In this document: positions 49,370 to 57,312 of the stretch, in pieces
Numbering within the stretch: the stretch's first letter is position 1
How the letters are laid out: each line of letters opens with the position of its first letter
Assembly: GCA_023428065.1 (NCBI GenBank)
Contig: JAEYZI010000004.1
Location: 1 to 64,000, forward strand
Direction of reading: 5' to 3'
Source of the DNA: Actinomycetes bacterium
Lineage (GTDB): Bacteria; Actinomycetota; Actinomycetes; Actinomycetales; Microbacteriaceae
DNA: 64,000 nucleotides
Notes under the pieces: model-generated
Databases searched by the model: none
What the model saw: the letters and a program-made list of their open reading frames with translations, nothing else
Told to the model about the DNA's origin: nothing
Position numbers and translations under genes: made by a program

Positions 49370-50191
49370 GTGCCCCCCGCCGTGACGGTTCCGGGTGCGA
49401 CGCTCGCGTACGACGTCGCCGGGCCGACCTCTGCGCCCGCGATCGTGTTCGTGCACGCGGGCGTCGCGACGCGCGCCATGTGGGACCCGCAGTTCGACGA
49501 TCTCGCGAGCGACCACCGCGTCGTGCGCTACGACACCCGAGGTTACGGCGACTCCCCCGGCGAGGCGGTCGAGTACTCCGAGACCGACGACATGCTGCGG
49601 GTGCTCGACGCCGCGGAGGTCGAGCGGGCCGTGCTCGTGGGCTCCTCGCGCGGCGGGCGCTTCGCGCTCGACACCGCGCTCGCCCACCCGGATCGCGTGA
49701 CGGGGCTCGTGACGATCGGCACCCGCCCGAGCGGGATGAGCGACGAGCGCATCCCGCACACCGCGGGCGAGCTCGCGCTCGAGCGCGCCATGGACGAGGC
49801 GGAGGCCGCGAAGGACGTGGACGCGCTCGTGCGCATCGAGGTGCAGCTGTGGGACCTCGGTCCCGACCGCGACACCGACGACGTCGACCCCGCCTTCGTC
49901 GAGCGGGCCATCGAGCTCAACGTGGGCGCGGCGCACTGGGACTTCGCCGGCGTCGCGATCCCGCCGCACCGTCCCGCGGTCGACCGTCTCGGCGAGGTCG
50001 CGGTGCCCGCGCTCGTCGTCATCGGCGACCACGACGTCACAGATGCGCGAGTTGCGGCCGAGCTGCTCGTCGCGGGGATCCCGCGCGCCGAGCAGGCGCG
50101 CTTCCCCGACTCGGCGCACCTGCCGAGCGTCGAGCACCCCGAGCGCTTCACGACGGTTCTGCGCGACTTCCTCGCGCGTCACGGCCTCTGA
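49370..50191 (+). CDS. Alpha/beta hydrolase
   Basis: 273 residues. IVFVHAGVATRAMWDPQFDDLA is the oxyanion segment, VVRYDTRGYGDSPG a strand 4 motif, VLVGSSRGGRFALDTALAHPD the nucleophile elbow (second Ser of GSSRG), VVIGDHDVTD the acid and ARFPDSAHLPSVEHPERF the His. Resembles 3-oxoadipate enol-lactonase and related soluble esterases; the substrate is uncertain. Starts behind TAGTCT; stop lies in a palindrome shared with the convergent AEC transporter gene. Confidence 0.87.
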   Translation: MPPAVTVPGATLAYDVAGPTSAPAIVFVHAGVATRAMWDPQFDDLASDHRVVRYDTRGYGDSPGEAVEYSETDDMLRVLDAAEVERAVLVGSSRGGRFALDTALAHPDRVTGLVTIGTRPSGMSDERIPHTAGELALERAMDEAEAAKDVDALVRIEVQLWDLGPDRDTDDVDPAFVERAIELNVGAAHWDFAGVAIPPHRPAVDRLGEVAVPALVVIGDHDVTDARVAAELLVAGIPRAEQARFPDSAHLPSVEHPERFTTVLRDFLARHGL

Positions 50192-50201
50192 CCCGGGTCA
50201 G
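50188..50201. terminator. 14-bp perfect palindrome covering both stop codons
   Basis: CTGACCC-GGGTCAG; TGA of the hydrolase at 50189-50191, TGA of the transporter at 50198-50200 on the other strand. It cannot form a hairpin with a proper loop at full length, so a terminator role is uncertain. Confidence 0.35.
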
Positions 50202-51121
50202 GCGGCGAGGAGCGCCGCGACGACGACGATCCCGGGCAGCGACAGCAGCGTCGACAGCAGCACCGCGTCGCGCGCGAGCACCTCACCCCGCCGGTAGCGC
50301 TGCGTGTAGTTGAAGACGTTCTGCCCGGTGGGCAGGGCGGCGAGCACGACCGCGACGAAGAGCGCGTGCCCCTCGAGCCCGAACAGGAAGCGCGCGGCGG
50401 CCCACGCGACGACCGGCATCACGACGACCTTGAGCGCGACCGCGAGCACGACGTCCCGGCGTGAGCCGGGCGCGTCCATGAGCTTGCGACCGTGCAGCGA
50501 CATCCCGAAGTTGAGCAGGACCACCGGCACCGCCGCGGCCCCCACGAGCTCGAAGGGGGCGAGCACCGGCTCCGGCAGCTCGATGCCCGCAAGGGCGACG
50601 ACGAGCCCCAGCACCGAGCCGATGATGAGCGGATTCCGGACCGGCTGGGAGAGGATGCGGCCGACGGATGCCGTGCCCGCGGTCGACACGTCGAGCACCG
50701 TGAGCGCGATGGGCGCGAACACGATGAGCTGCAGCAGGATGACGGGCGCCGACGCCGCGGCGTCGCCGACGACGTACGCCGCCACCGGGATGCCGATGTT
50801 GTTGGCGTTGACGTAGCCGGACGAGAGAGCGCCGATCGTCGCCTCGGGCGCCTTCCGGCGCCACACGGCGAGCGCCACGACGAGGAAGAGCGCCATGGGC
50901 ACGACCGCCGCCACCGCCGCGACCGGGAGGTGCTGGGAGAAGAGCGCGTGCAGGTCGGCCTCCGCGAGCACGGTGAAGAGCAGGGCCGGGGAGAGCACGA
51001 AGAACGCGAGCCGGCTGAGCACCTGGTGCGCCTCGGGGCCGATCACGCGGAAGCGCGCGACGAGGTAGCCCGTGAGGATGACGACGGCGATGATCGCGAA
51101 CCCGATCAGCACACCACCCAC
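50198..51121 (-). CDS. AEC-family transporter
   Basis: 307 residues, about 10 spans in two halves. VLIGFAIIAVVILTGYLVARF at the start, FSSGYVNANNIGIPVAAYVVG (the N-N-xGI motif in span 4), LIIGSVLGLVVALAGIELPEPV, and in the second half FNYTQRYRRGEVLARDAVLLSTLLSLP, the family end motif. Members move malate, auxin-like or other organic anions across the plasma membrane. GTG 51121 lies 6 nt after TAGGCT; the gene is divergent from the ASCH gene with 53 bp between start codons. Confidence 0.9.
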   Translation of the reverse strand: MGGVLIGFAIIAVVILTGYLVARFRVIGPEAHQVLSRLAFFVLSPALLFTVLAEADLHALFSQHLPVAAVAAVVPMALFLVVALAVWRRKAPEATIGALSSGYVNANNIGIPVAAYVVGDAAASAPVILLQLIVFAPIALTVLDVSTAGTASVGRILSQPVRNPLIIGSVLGLVVALAGIELPEPVLAPFELVGAAAVPVVLLNFGMSLHGRKLMDAPGSRRDVVLAVALKVVVMPVVAWAAARFLFGLEGHALFVAVVLAALPTGQNVFNYTQRYRRGEVLARDAVLLSTLLSLPGIVVVAALLAA

Positions 51122-51127
51122 CCCGTC

Positions 51128-51133
51128 AGCCTA
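51128..51133 (-). promoter_or_regulatory. Leaderless -10 box of the AEC gene
   Basis: TAGGCT on the minus strand, 6 nt before the GTG. Confidence 0.6.
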
Positions 51134-51161
51134 GGGTTCCGCGACGCGGCGGACGCGCGGG

Positions 51162-51167
51162 TACGCT
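51162..51167 (+). promoter_or_regulatory. Leaderless -10 box of the ASCH gene
   Basis: TACGCT, 7 nt before the GTG at 51175. Confidence 0.6.
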
Positions 51168-51174
51168 TCCCCTC

Positions 51175-51669
51175 GTGCCCGCCGAGAACGCCCCCCTCGA
51201 CCACGCCGCAGCCGCAGCGATGTGGGAGGCGTACGCCGCCGCGCATCCGGAGACGGCGCTCGACACCGAACCGCCCTCGGTGGAGCGGTTCGGCGACCAC
51301 CCCGAACTCACCGACGAGCTCCTCGACCTCGTGCTCCACGGGCCGAAGCGCGCCACCGCGGGCCTCGTCGCCGAGTACCTCGCGGAGGGCCAACCACTCC
51401 CCCGCGTCGGCAGCCACTGGATCGCGTGCGACTCGACGGGCGCACCGCGCGCCATCCTGCGCTCGGTGGAGCTGCGGGTCGGCCCGTTCACGAGCGTCGA
51501 CGATGCGTTCGCCCGCGACGAGGGCGAGGGCGACCTCTCGCTCGCCTGGTGGCAGGACGCCCACCGCCGCTACTGGACGCGCGCGGGCGAGCGGATGGGC
51601 TTCACCTGGACCGAGGAGATGGACATCGTCTTCGAGCGCTTCGACGTCGTGTGGCGCGCCGACGGCTGA
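51175..51669 (+). CDS. ASCH-domain protein
   Basis: 164 residues. PSVERFGDHPELTDELLDLVLHGPKRATAGL, GSHWIACDSTGAPRAILRSVELRVGPFTSVDDAFARDEGEGDLSLAWWQDAHRRYW matches ASCH domains of the YhfF type: the Lys-Arg-Ala-Thr near residue 58 and DEGEGD...WW..H are the conserved patch. ASCH proteins have a PUA-like fold and bind RNA or modified nucleosides; the related YqfB cleaves acetylcytidine. The precise function is open. Leaderless GTG start. Confidence 0.82.
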   Translation: MPAENAPLDHAAAAAMWEAYAAAHPETALDTEPPSVERFGDHPELTDELLDLVLHGPKRATAGLVAEYLAEGQPLPRVGSHWIACDSTGAPRAILRSVELRVGPFTSVDDAFARDEGEGDLSLAWWQDAHRRYWTRAGERMGFTWTEEMDIVFERFDVVWRADG

Positions 51670-51792
51670 GCGCCCGCCGGGCGATCGCCCTCCCCGCCCC
51701 GTGACCGGGTGAAACGGCTCAGACGTGCGCGGAATCGTGCGTCCACGCAATAAACGAGCGCGGTTTGCATCCTTGCGCACAACGTTCCTTCC

Positions 51793-51798
51793 TAGGCT
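51793..51798 (+). promoter_or_regulatory. Putative -10 box of the DUF6421 gene
   Basis: TAGGCT, with AAAGGAGG 9-16 nt downstream as the ribosome site. Upstream lies an unusually AT-rich patch (GCAATAAACGAG, around 51748) for this window. Confidence 0.45.
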
Positions 51799-51818
51799 CG
51801 AACCCGAAAGGAGGCGCC

Positions 51819-53201
51819 ATGACCACGCTCGCCCAGTCCCCGTCCATCATCGGAGAACCGGAGGTCGTCGAGGACGCCTCCACCGCCGAGCAGAGCGCCG
51901 CGTGGAAGCAGCTCAAGGAGGCCGCGACGGCCATCCAGGCGCTGCAGGAGAAGGACGGGTCGATCCCGGATCCGGCGAACCACACCGCGGCGAGCCACCA
52001 CGTCGCCGCGATCGTCGCCGCGATCCGCGCCCTCGCGCCCGCCTTCCCCCACGACGCCGCCTACCTCGCGGCGCTGCCCGCCGACTTCGCGGCGTGGGAG
52101 AAGGGCGGCTTCGGCGTACCCGACTTCCTCGACTCCCTCGTGGCCTTCGACCCCGCGCGCCACCGCGTCGACGGGCTCCGCCACCTCGTCGTGTTCCCGA
52201 TGTACACGCAGAACGGGTCGCCCGACCGCCATGTCGAGGCCCTCATCGTCGAGGTCATCTGGCCCGAGTTCATCGCCCGTCTCGAGGAGCGCTACTCCAA
52301 CGAGCTGTTCCTCTCGCTGCGGCTCGTCGACTTCACCCCCGGCTACGACACCAACTCCGCGGTGCTGTTCCCCGAGACGGTCGCCATGCGCGAGATCCCG
52401 CCGTTCACGTGGGGCGCCATCTTCCAGGATCGGGAAGCAGCACGCTTCCGCGTCGTCACCGAGGCGGCCGCCGAGATCACGAAGCTCGAGCTGCTGCCCT
52501 CGCAGCAGCTCCTCATCGGCGATCAGCACCTCGCCGAGGAGGTCTTCGTGATGTGGGACCTCATCCACGACCGCTCCCACATGCGCGGCGACCTGCCGTT
52601 CGACCCGTTCATGATCAAGCAGCGGATGCCGTACTTCCTCTACTCGCTCGAGGAGCTGCGCTGCGACCTCACGGCGTACCGGGAGTGCGTGGCGCTCGCC
52701 GCCGACGAGTCGAGCGACGAGCACACGCGCGACCGCGCCGTGCACGTGCAACACGCCATCCTGTTCGACCGTCTCTTCCGCTTCCCCCTCACGGGCTCGC
52801 GCGTGCGCAACTACGACGGGCTCGGCGGGCAGCTCCTGTTCGCGTGGCTGCACCAGCGCGACGTGCTGCACTGGACCGACACGCAGCTCGCCTTCGACTG
52901 GGACGACGTGCCCGCGGCCGTCATCGAGCTCTCCGACGCGATCGACGAGCTCTACTGGCGCTCGATCGACCGCCCGAAGACCGCGCACTGGCTCGCCGCG
53001 TACGAGCTCGTGCGCGGCACGCTCGAGCCGCACCCCGCATCCGCGTGGGCGCGTGGCCTGCCGAACGAGGTGCTCGCCGGCCCGCCGAAGGGCTACACCG
53101 ACGCGGTGCTCGACGACGAGTTCCCGCTCTCGATGTTCTACGAGGCGCTCGGCAAGAAGATGACCGATGTGATCGAGTCCACCAAGGGCATCACCGGGTG
53201 A
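51819..53201 (+). CDS. DUF6421 family protein
   Basis: 460 residues, unknown function, cytoplasmic (no signal, no span). Matches the actinobacterial DUF6421 family by VFPMYTQNGSPDRHVEALIVEV, LRLVDFTPGYDTNSAVLFPET and WDLIHDRSHMRGDLPFDPFMIKQRMPYFLYSLEELRCDLTAY. The last block has H250-D-R-S-H254 and, 24 residues on, E278-E-L-R-C-D283. This recalls the zinc site of M49 peptidases (HELLGH and EECRAE), so a metalloenzyme is an open possibility. A strong AAAGGAGG site decides the ATG 51819. The next gene, an SDR, overlaps by 4 bp. Confidence 0.85.
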   Translation: MTTLAQSPSIIGEPEVVEDASTAEQSAAWKQLKEAATAIQALQEKDGSIPDPANHTAASHHVAAIVAAIRALAPAFPHDAAYLAALPADFAAWEKGGFGVPDFLDSLVAFDPARHRVDGLRHLVVFPMYTQNGSPDRHVEALIVEVIWPEFIARLEERYSNELFLSLRLVDFTPGYDTNSAVLFPETVAMREIPPFTWGAIFQDREAARFRVVTEAAAEITKLELLPSQQLLIGDQHLAEEVFVMWDLIHDRSHMRGDLPFDPFMIKQRMPYFLYSLEELRCDLTAYRECVALAADESSDEHTRDRAVHVQHAILFDRLFRFPLTGSRVRNYDGLGGQLLFAWLHQRDVLHWTDTQLAFDWDDVPAAVIELSDAIDELYWRSIDRPKTAHWLAAYELVRGTLEPHPASAWARGLPNEVLAGPPKGYTDAVLDDEFPLSMFYEALGKKMTDVIESTKGITG

Positions 53202-53803
53202 TCATCGTCGTCACGGGTGCCACGGGCGCGGCCGGCAGGGCCGTCTGCGCCCGGCTCCGTGAGCGGGGCGACGACGTCGTGGCGGTCGGCACGGATGCGG
53301 GGCGGCTCGCGAGCGTGCAGGCCTCCGACCGCCGGGTGGCGGACCTCACCGACGCCGGTGCGGCACGCGCTCTCGCCGCGGAGGTGGCCTCCGCGCATCG
53401 ACGCGTCGACGCCGTGCTGCACCTCGTCGGCGGCTGGAAGCCGGGCGACACCCCGGAGGCGGACGCCTGGCTGCGTCCCCGCGTCGTCGGCACCCTCGAC
53501 AACGTGATCGCGGCGTTCGAGCCCGAGCTCGCGGCATCCGAGGGGCGGCTCGCGATCGTGAGCTCGGCCGCCATCGACCCGGAGGCCGAGCCCACGAGCT
53601 CGTACGCGCGAGCGAAGCTCGCGGCCGAGGAGCTCGTCGCCGAGCTCGCCGACCGGCTCGCCGCGTCCGACGCCGCCGCGACCGTCTTCGCGGTCCGCTC
53701 GATCGGCGAGAGCGGCACGCCCGCGGCGCTCCTCGCCGAGCGGTTCGCCGCGTGGCTGGACGCCCCCGCGGCCGAGGTCAACGGCGCCCGCATCAGGCTC
53801 TGA
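53198..53803 (+). CDS. SDR-family NAD(P)-binding protein
   Basis: 201 residues. IIVVTGATGAAGRAVCARLRERG is the Rossmann loop; AVLHLVGGWKPGDTPEADAWLRPRVVGTLDNVI replaces the NNAG block; LAIVSSAAIDPEAEPTSSYARAKLAAEELVAELA supplies Ser, Tyr and Lys in the normal order. Short for an SDR: no long C-terminal substrate segment. The GTG overlaps the DUF6421 stop (GTGA), so it should act with that protein, perhaps as a reductase for its product. Confidence 0.85.
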   Translation: MIIVVTGATGAAGRAVCARLRERGDDVVAVGTDAGRLASVQASDRRVADLTDAGAARALAAEVASAHRRVDAVLHLVGGWKPGDTPEADAWLRPRVVGTLDNVIAAFEPELAASEGRLAIVSSAAIDPEAEPTSSYARAKLAAEELVAELADRLAASDAAATVFAVRSIGESGTPAALLAERFAAWLDAPAAEVNGARIRL

Positions 53804-53811
53804 CGGCCCGG

Positions 53812-53817
53812 CATACT
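53812..53817 (+). promoter_or_regulatory. Leaderless -10 box of the FAD oxidoreductase gene
   Basis: CATACT, 6 nt before the ATG at 53824; close to the -10 consensus except for the first base. Confidence 0.5.
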
Positions 53818-53823
53818 GACCTG

Positions 53824-55371
53824 ATGACCCGCAGACACGACGTCGTCATCATCGGCGGCGGTCACAACGCGCTCGTCGCGGCCGCCTACCTCGCCCGCGC
53901 GGGCCGCAGCGTCACGCTGCTCGAACGCCAGCCGCACGTGGGAGGCGCGGCGATCTCCGCCGAGGTCTTCCCCGGCGTCGAGGCCCGCCTGTCGCGCTAC
54001 TCGTACCTCGTGAGCCTGCTCCCCGCGCGCATCCGTCGCGACCTCGGTCTCGACGTCGAGCTCGCGCGCCGCCGCTACTCCTCGTACACGCCGCTGCCCG
54101 GCACCGACCGCGGCCTGCTCGTCGACACGGGTGACGCGGAGGCCACGGCGGCGAGCTTCGCGAGCATCGGCGCCGCCTCCGATGTGGCGGCCTGGCGGGC
54201 GTTCGGCGACGACACCGCGCGGCTCGCCGAGGCCATCTGGCCGACCGTGACGGATCCGCTCCTCACGCGCGCCGAGGCCCGCCGCGCGGTCGGCGACGAC
54301 CGCGTGTGGTCCGAGCTCGTCGACGCGCCCATCGGACGCACCGTCGAGACGCGCTTCGCCGACGACCTCGTGCGCGGCGTCGTGCTCACCGACGCCCTCA
54401 TCGGCACCTTCGCGCCCGCCGTCGACGAGACGCTCGCCGCGAACCGGTGCTTCCTGTACCACGTCATCGGCGGGGGGACCGGGCACTGGGATGTTCCGGT
54501 CGGCGGGATGGGCGCGGTGAGCGGGGCGCTCGCGCGGGCCGCGCGCCTCGCGGGCGCCGAGCTGCTCACGGATGCCGAGGTCACCTCGGTCACCCCCGAC
54601 GGGGAGGTCGTCTACCGCCGCGGCGACGAGGAGCACCGGATCGTCGGCGACGTCGTGCTCTCGGGCGTCGCACCGTACGTGCTCGACCGCCTCCTCGGCG
54701 CAGAGGGCACGCGCCCCGAGGGCGCGCAGGTAAAGGTCAACCTGCTGCTCGAGCGCCTCCCCCGGCTGCGCGACACGAGCGCCGATCCGGCCGCGGCCTT
54801 CGCGGGCACCTTCCACGTGCACGAGGGCTTCGCCGCACTCGACCGGGCGCACGCCGACGCCGCAGCGGGCCGCATCCCCGACCCGCTGCCGCTCGAGAGC
54901 TACTGCCACTCGCTCACCGACCCGGGCATCCTCTCGCCCGAGCTGCGCGCCGCCGGCGCGCAGACGCTCACGGTCTTCGCGCTGCAGGCTCCCGACCGTC
55001 TGCTCGAGGGGCGCGATCCGGATGCCGCGCGCGCCGAGCTGCAGGCGGCGGTGCTGCGCTCGCTCGACTCGGTGCTCGCCGAACCGATCGAGAGCGTGCT
55101 GCTGCGGGATGCCGACGGGCGCCCGTGCATCGAGACGGCCACGACGCGCGACCTCGAGCACAGTCTCAACATGCCGGGGGGCAACATCTTCCACGGGCCG
55201 CTCGCGTGGCCGTGGGCGGAGGACGACGAGCCGCTCGCGACGGCGGCCGAGCGCTGGGGTGTCGCGACCGAGCACGACCGCATCCTCGTGTGCGGCTCGG
55301 GCTCGCGGCGTGGGGGCGCGGTCTCGGGGCTCGGGGGCTACCACGCCGCGATGGCGGCGCTCGAGGGCTGA
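53824..55371 (+). CDS. Phytoene-desaturase-like FAD oxidoreductase
   Basis: 515 residues. HDVVIIGGGHNALVAAAYLARAGRSVTLLERQPHVGGAA is the FAD dinucleotide-binding loop plus the family extension; GGGTGHWDVPVGGMGAVSGALARAARLAGAELLTDAEVTSV is the central repeat; MPGGNIFHGPLAWPWA and the late VCGSGSRRGGAVSGLGGYHAAMAAL close the FAD site. This subgroup (close to human PYROXD2) is not a carotenoid enzyme as a rule, and no crt genes are here. Substrate unknown. Its own promoter sits 20 bp after the SDR gene, so it is a neighbour rather than a sure member of that operon. Confidence 0.88.
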   Translation: MTRRHDVVIIGGGHNALVAAAYLARAGRSVTLLERQPHVGGAAISAEVFPGVEARLSRYSYLVSLLPARIRRDLGLDVELARRRYSSYTPLPGTDRGLLVDTGDAEATAASFASIGAASDVAAWRAFGDDTARLAEAIWPTVTDPLLTRAEARRAVGDDRVWSELVDAPIGRTVETRFADDLVRGVVLTDALIGTFAPAVDETLAANRCFLYHVIGGGTGHWDVPVGGMGAVSGALARAARLAGAELLTDAEVTSVTPDGEVVYRRGDEEHRIVGDVVLSGVAPYVLDRLLGAEGTRPEGAQVKVNLLLERLPRLRDTSADPAAAFAGTFHVHEGFAALDRAHADAAAGRIPDPLPLESYCHSLTDPGILSPELRAAGAQTLTVFALQAPDRLLEGRDPDAARAELQAAVLRSLDSVLAEPIESVLLRDADGRPCIETATTRDLEHSLNMPGGNIFHGPLAWPWAEDDEPLATAAERWGVATEHDRILVCGSGSRRGGAVSGLGGYHAAMAALEG

Positions 55372-55381
55372 CCGGGTCAGC
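55367..55381. terminator. Inverted repeat covering both stop codons
   Basis: GCTGACC-G-GGTCAGC: TGA of the oxidoreductase at 55369-55371 and TGA of the tetR gene at 55377-55379. Confidence 0.4.
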
Positions 55382-55979
55382 GCGACGAGGCGCCGAGCTC
55401 GCGGCAGTAGCGGTTCCATCCGTCGTCGAGCAGCGCGAACCCAGCCGCGATCGTGGCCTCGGGCTCGGGGGCCCGTCGTGCGACGAGCTGGATCTGGAGC
55501 GCGAATCTCACGTAGAGGCGCACCTCGTCGCTCGGGGAGTCGAGCCCGAGTTCGCGGGTGATCTCGTCGACGAGCGCGTGCTCGTGGCGGATCCACATCT
55601 TCTCGGCGTAGTCGAGCACAGAGGGCGCCGCCTCCATGATCGCGAGCAGCCGGCGGGACGCCTCGGAGTTCATCTCGTCGATCTCCGCGAGGTAGTGCCG
55701 CGCGAGAGCCGCGGAGATCGGGGTCCCCGGAGCACGATCGCGCACCGCCGCGACGAGGCGCTCGTGCTGGAGGTCCTCGTCGGCGAAGAGCAGCGCCTCC
55801 TTCTGCGGGAAGTGCATGAAGACGGTTCGCGGCGTCACGTCGGCGCTGTCCGCAATCTCCCGCACGGTGACGGCGTCGAACCCGCGCTCCAGGAAGAGCG
55901 GGATCGCCGCGTCGAGGATCGAGGTGCGCGTCGCCGCCTTCTTCCTCTCGCGTCGGCCGGGCGTCGGGGAATCCGTCAT
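55377..55979 (-). CDS. TetR-family transcriptional regulator
   Basis: 200 residues. HTH at about 17-62: RTSILDAAIPLFLERGFDAVTVREIADSADVTPRTVFMHFPQKEALLF, with the usual FxHFxxKEALL end. C-terminal ligand domain without recognised family. It is the second gene after the pectinacetylesterase-like gene on the same strand (46 bp gap), so it may be made from the same mRNA and feed back on the promoter at 57266, where an imperfect inverted repeat lies. Confidence 0.92.
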   Translation of the reverse strand: MTDSPTPGRRERKKAATRTSILDAAIPLFLERGFDAVTVREIADSADVTPRTVFMHFPQKEALLFADEDLQHERLVAAVRDRAPGTPISAALARHYLAEIDEMNSEASRRLLAIMEAAPSVLDYAEKMWIRHEHALVDEITRELGLDSPSDEVRLYVRFALQIQLVARRAPEPEATIAAGFALLDDGWNRYCRELGASSR

Positions 55980-56025
55980 GACCTCATCATCCCGCCGATC
56001 GCCCGCCGAAGCCCTCCGCGGACGG

Positions 56026-57258
56026 TCACGTCGCCCGCGCCCGCCGGACCAGCTCGGTGCCGAGCGAGACGCGCTCGCCGTGGATGACGTTCCGCGCGAG
56101 CCACTCCGAATACGCGACGCCCTCGGCCTCGCACGCGTGGAACAGCTCGTTCGTCGTGAGCGTGTGCGCGGTCGTGTGCCGGCGCGGATCGTGCCCCCAG
56201 TCGGTCAGGAAGAAGCGGTAGTCGAGCCCGGACTCCTCGAGCGACCTCATGGTCTCCGCCGTCGTCGACGCCCACTCGTCGATGAACGCGTCCGTCGTGG
56301 TCGGCCGACCGTCGAGAGCGGCGGCGAACCGCGGGAGCGTGTCGTCGTAGAGCGTGTTGGCGTGCAGGTACGTGATGTTCCGCCGTCGCGCGTCCACCCG
56401 ATGGAGGAGCGCATCCCGGTAGACGTCGTCGCCGACCCGGAAGCCGAGCCGCTCGGCGGTGTCGGCCTGCCAGACGCGATCGAACAGCTCGGGCCACCGG
56501 GGGGACACGATCCCGGCGCCGTCGGAGAGGCAGCAGACCCGCGCTCCCTCGTAGTGGTCGGCGACCGTCGGCGCGTAGAACGCCGACGCCCACGCTCCCG
56601 AGCTCTCCCCCGAGACGAGCACCGTGCCGACATCCCGGCAGTTCTCGAAGACCCACGCGAGCGCCGTCGTGACGTTGGAGCGCCCGTTGTGATGCACGCG
56701 CAGCTCACGCCCGTCGTGGGCGTACGTGGCGACGGTGTCCCCGACGTGCATGTCGCCCGTCGTGTAGGGGATGAAGACGAAGGTCCAGTCGCGGAACGGG
56801 TTCTTCGGGTCACGACGGTTCGCGAGCCCCGTGAGCGCCGCCGGGAACAGGCGCGACAGCGCAGCGAAGTAGAACGCGGTCAGCCGGCGCGTGTAGCCGC
56901 GCAGCATCCGGAGGAGAGTGATCGGCCGCGAGGCGGTCTCGCCGTCCCAGCACGCCCCGCCGCCCGAGAAGTGGATGACGAGGTTGGCCGAGCCGCCGCG
57001 GCGCACGTACAGCGCGTAGGGCGACCCGTCAGCGCTCATCGTCCGCGGCCCGAGCTCGACCGTGCGCCACGAACCCACGGGCATCGTGTCGAGCCGGGAC
57101 GCACGTCGAGGTCGCCCGAAATGGACGAAGTACAGGTAGGCGGCGCCCACGAGCACGACGCCGCCGAGCACGAGCGCGGTCACTCCCGCGTTGACGATGA
57201 AGCATCCGACCACGACCGCCGCGACGACGACGCCCACGACCCATTTCGCTACTCTCAT
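56026..57258 (-). CDS. Pectinacetylesterase-family hydrolase, membrane-anchored
   Basis: 410 residues. Two N-terminal spans (KWVVGVVVAAVVVGCFIV and ALVLGGVVLVGAAYLYFVHF, residues 5-50) then the catalytic part: LVIHFSGGGACWDGE (oxyanion), FVFIPYTTGDMHVGD, VLVSGESSGAWASAF (nucleophile Ser in GESSG), LDYRFFLTDWGHDPRRHTTAH (possible acid/His). This is the PAE/Notum fold seen in plant and bacterial deacetylases; the substrate is an ester of a sugar or lipid, not necessarily pectin. Promoter TATACT lies 7 nt before the ATG, in the most AT-rich stretch nearby. Confidence 0.82.
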   Translation of the reverse strand: MRVAKWVVGVVVAAVVVGCFIVNAGVTALVLGGVVLVGAAYLYFVHFGRPRRASRLDTMPVGSWRTVELGPRTMSADGSPYALYVRRGGSANLVIHFSGGGACWDGETASRPITLLRMLRGYTRRLTAFYFAALSRLFPAALTGLANRRDPKNPFRDWTFVFIPYTTGDMHVGDTVATYAHDGRELRVHHNGRSNVTTALAWVFENCRDVGTVLVSGESSGAWASAFYAPTVADHYEGARVCCLSDGAGIVSPRWPELFDRVWQADTAERLGFRVGDDVYRDALLHRVDARRRNITYLHANTLYDDTLPRFAAALDGRPTTTDAFIDEWASTTAETMRSLEESGLDYRFFLTDWGHDPRRHTTAHTLTTNELFHACEAEGVAYSEWLARNVIHGERVSLGTELVRRARAT

Positions 57259-57265
57259 GGCCGAG

Positions 57266-57282
57266 AGTATACCGAGTGCACT
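57266..57282 (-). promoter_or_regulatory. Promoter with candidate TetR operator
   Basis: TATACT (complement of 57266-57271) is a leaderless -10, 7 nt from the ATG at 57258. It is one arm of AGTATAC-CGA-GTGCACT (57266-57282), an inverted repeat with 5 of 7 paired positions, size typical of TetR sites. Confidence 0.5.
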
Positions 57283-57312
57283 TTTATATTGAACCTATGA
57301 ATTGCGGAGCGC

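Noticed and set aside
53824..55371. Carotenoid biosynthesis assignment for the phytoene-desaturase-like gene
   Set aside because: No crtB, crtE or lycopene-modifying gene is near, and the N-terminal GGGHNALVAAAYLARAG type is shared with non-carotenoid PYROXD2-like enzymes.
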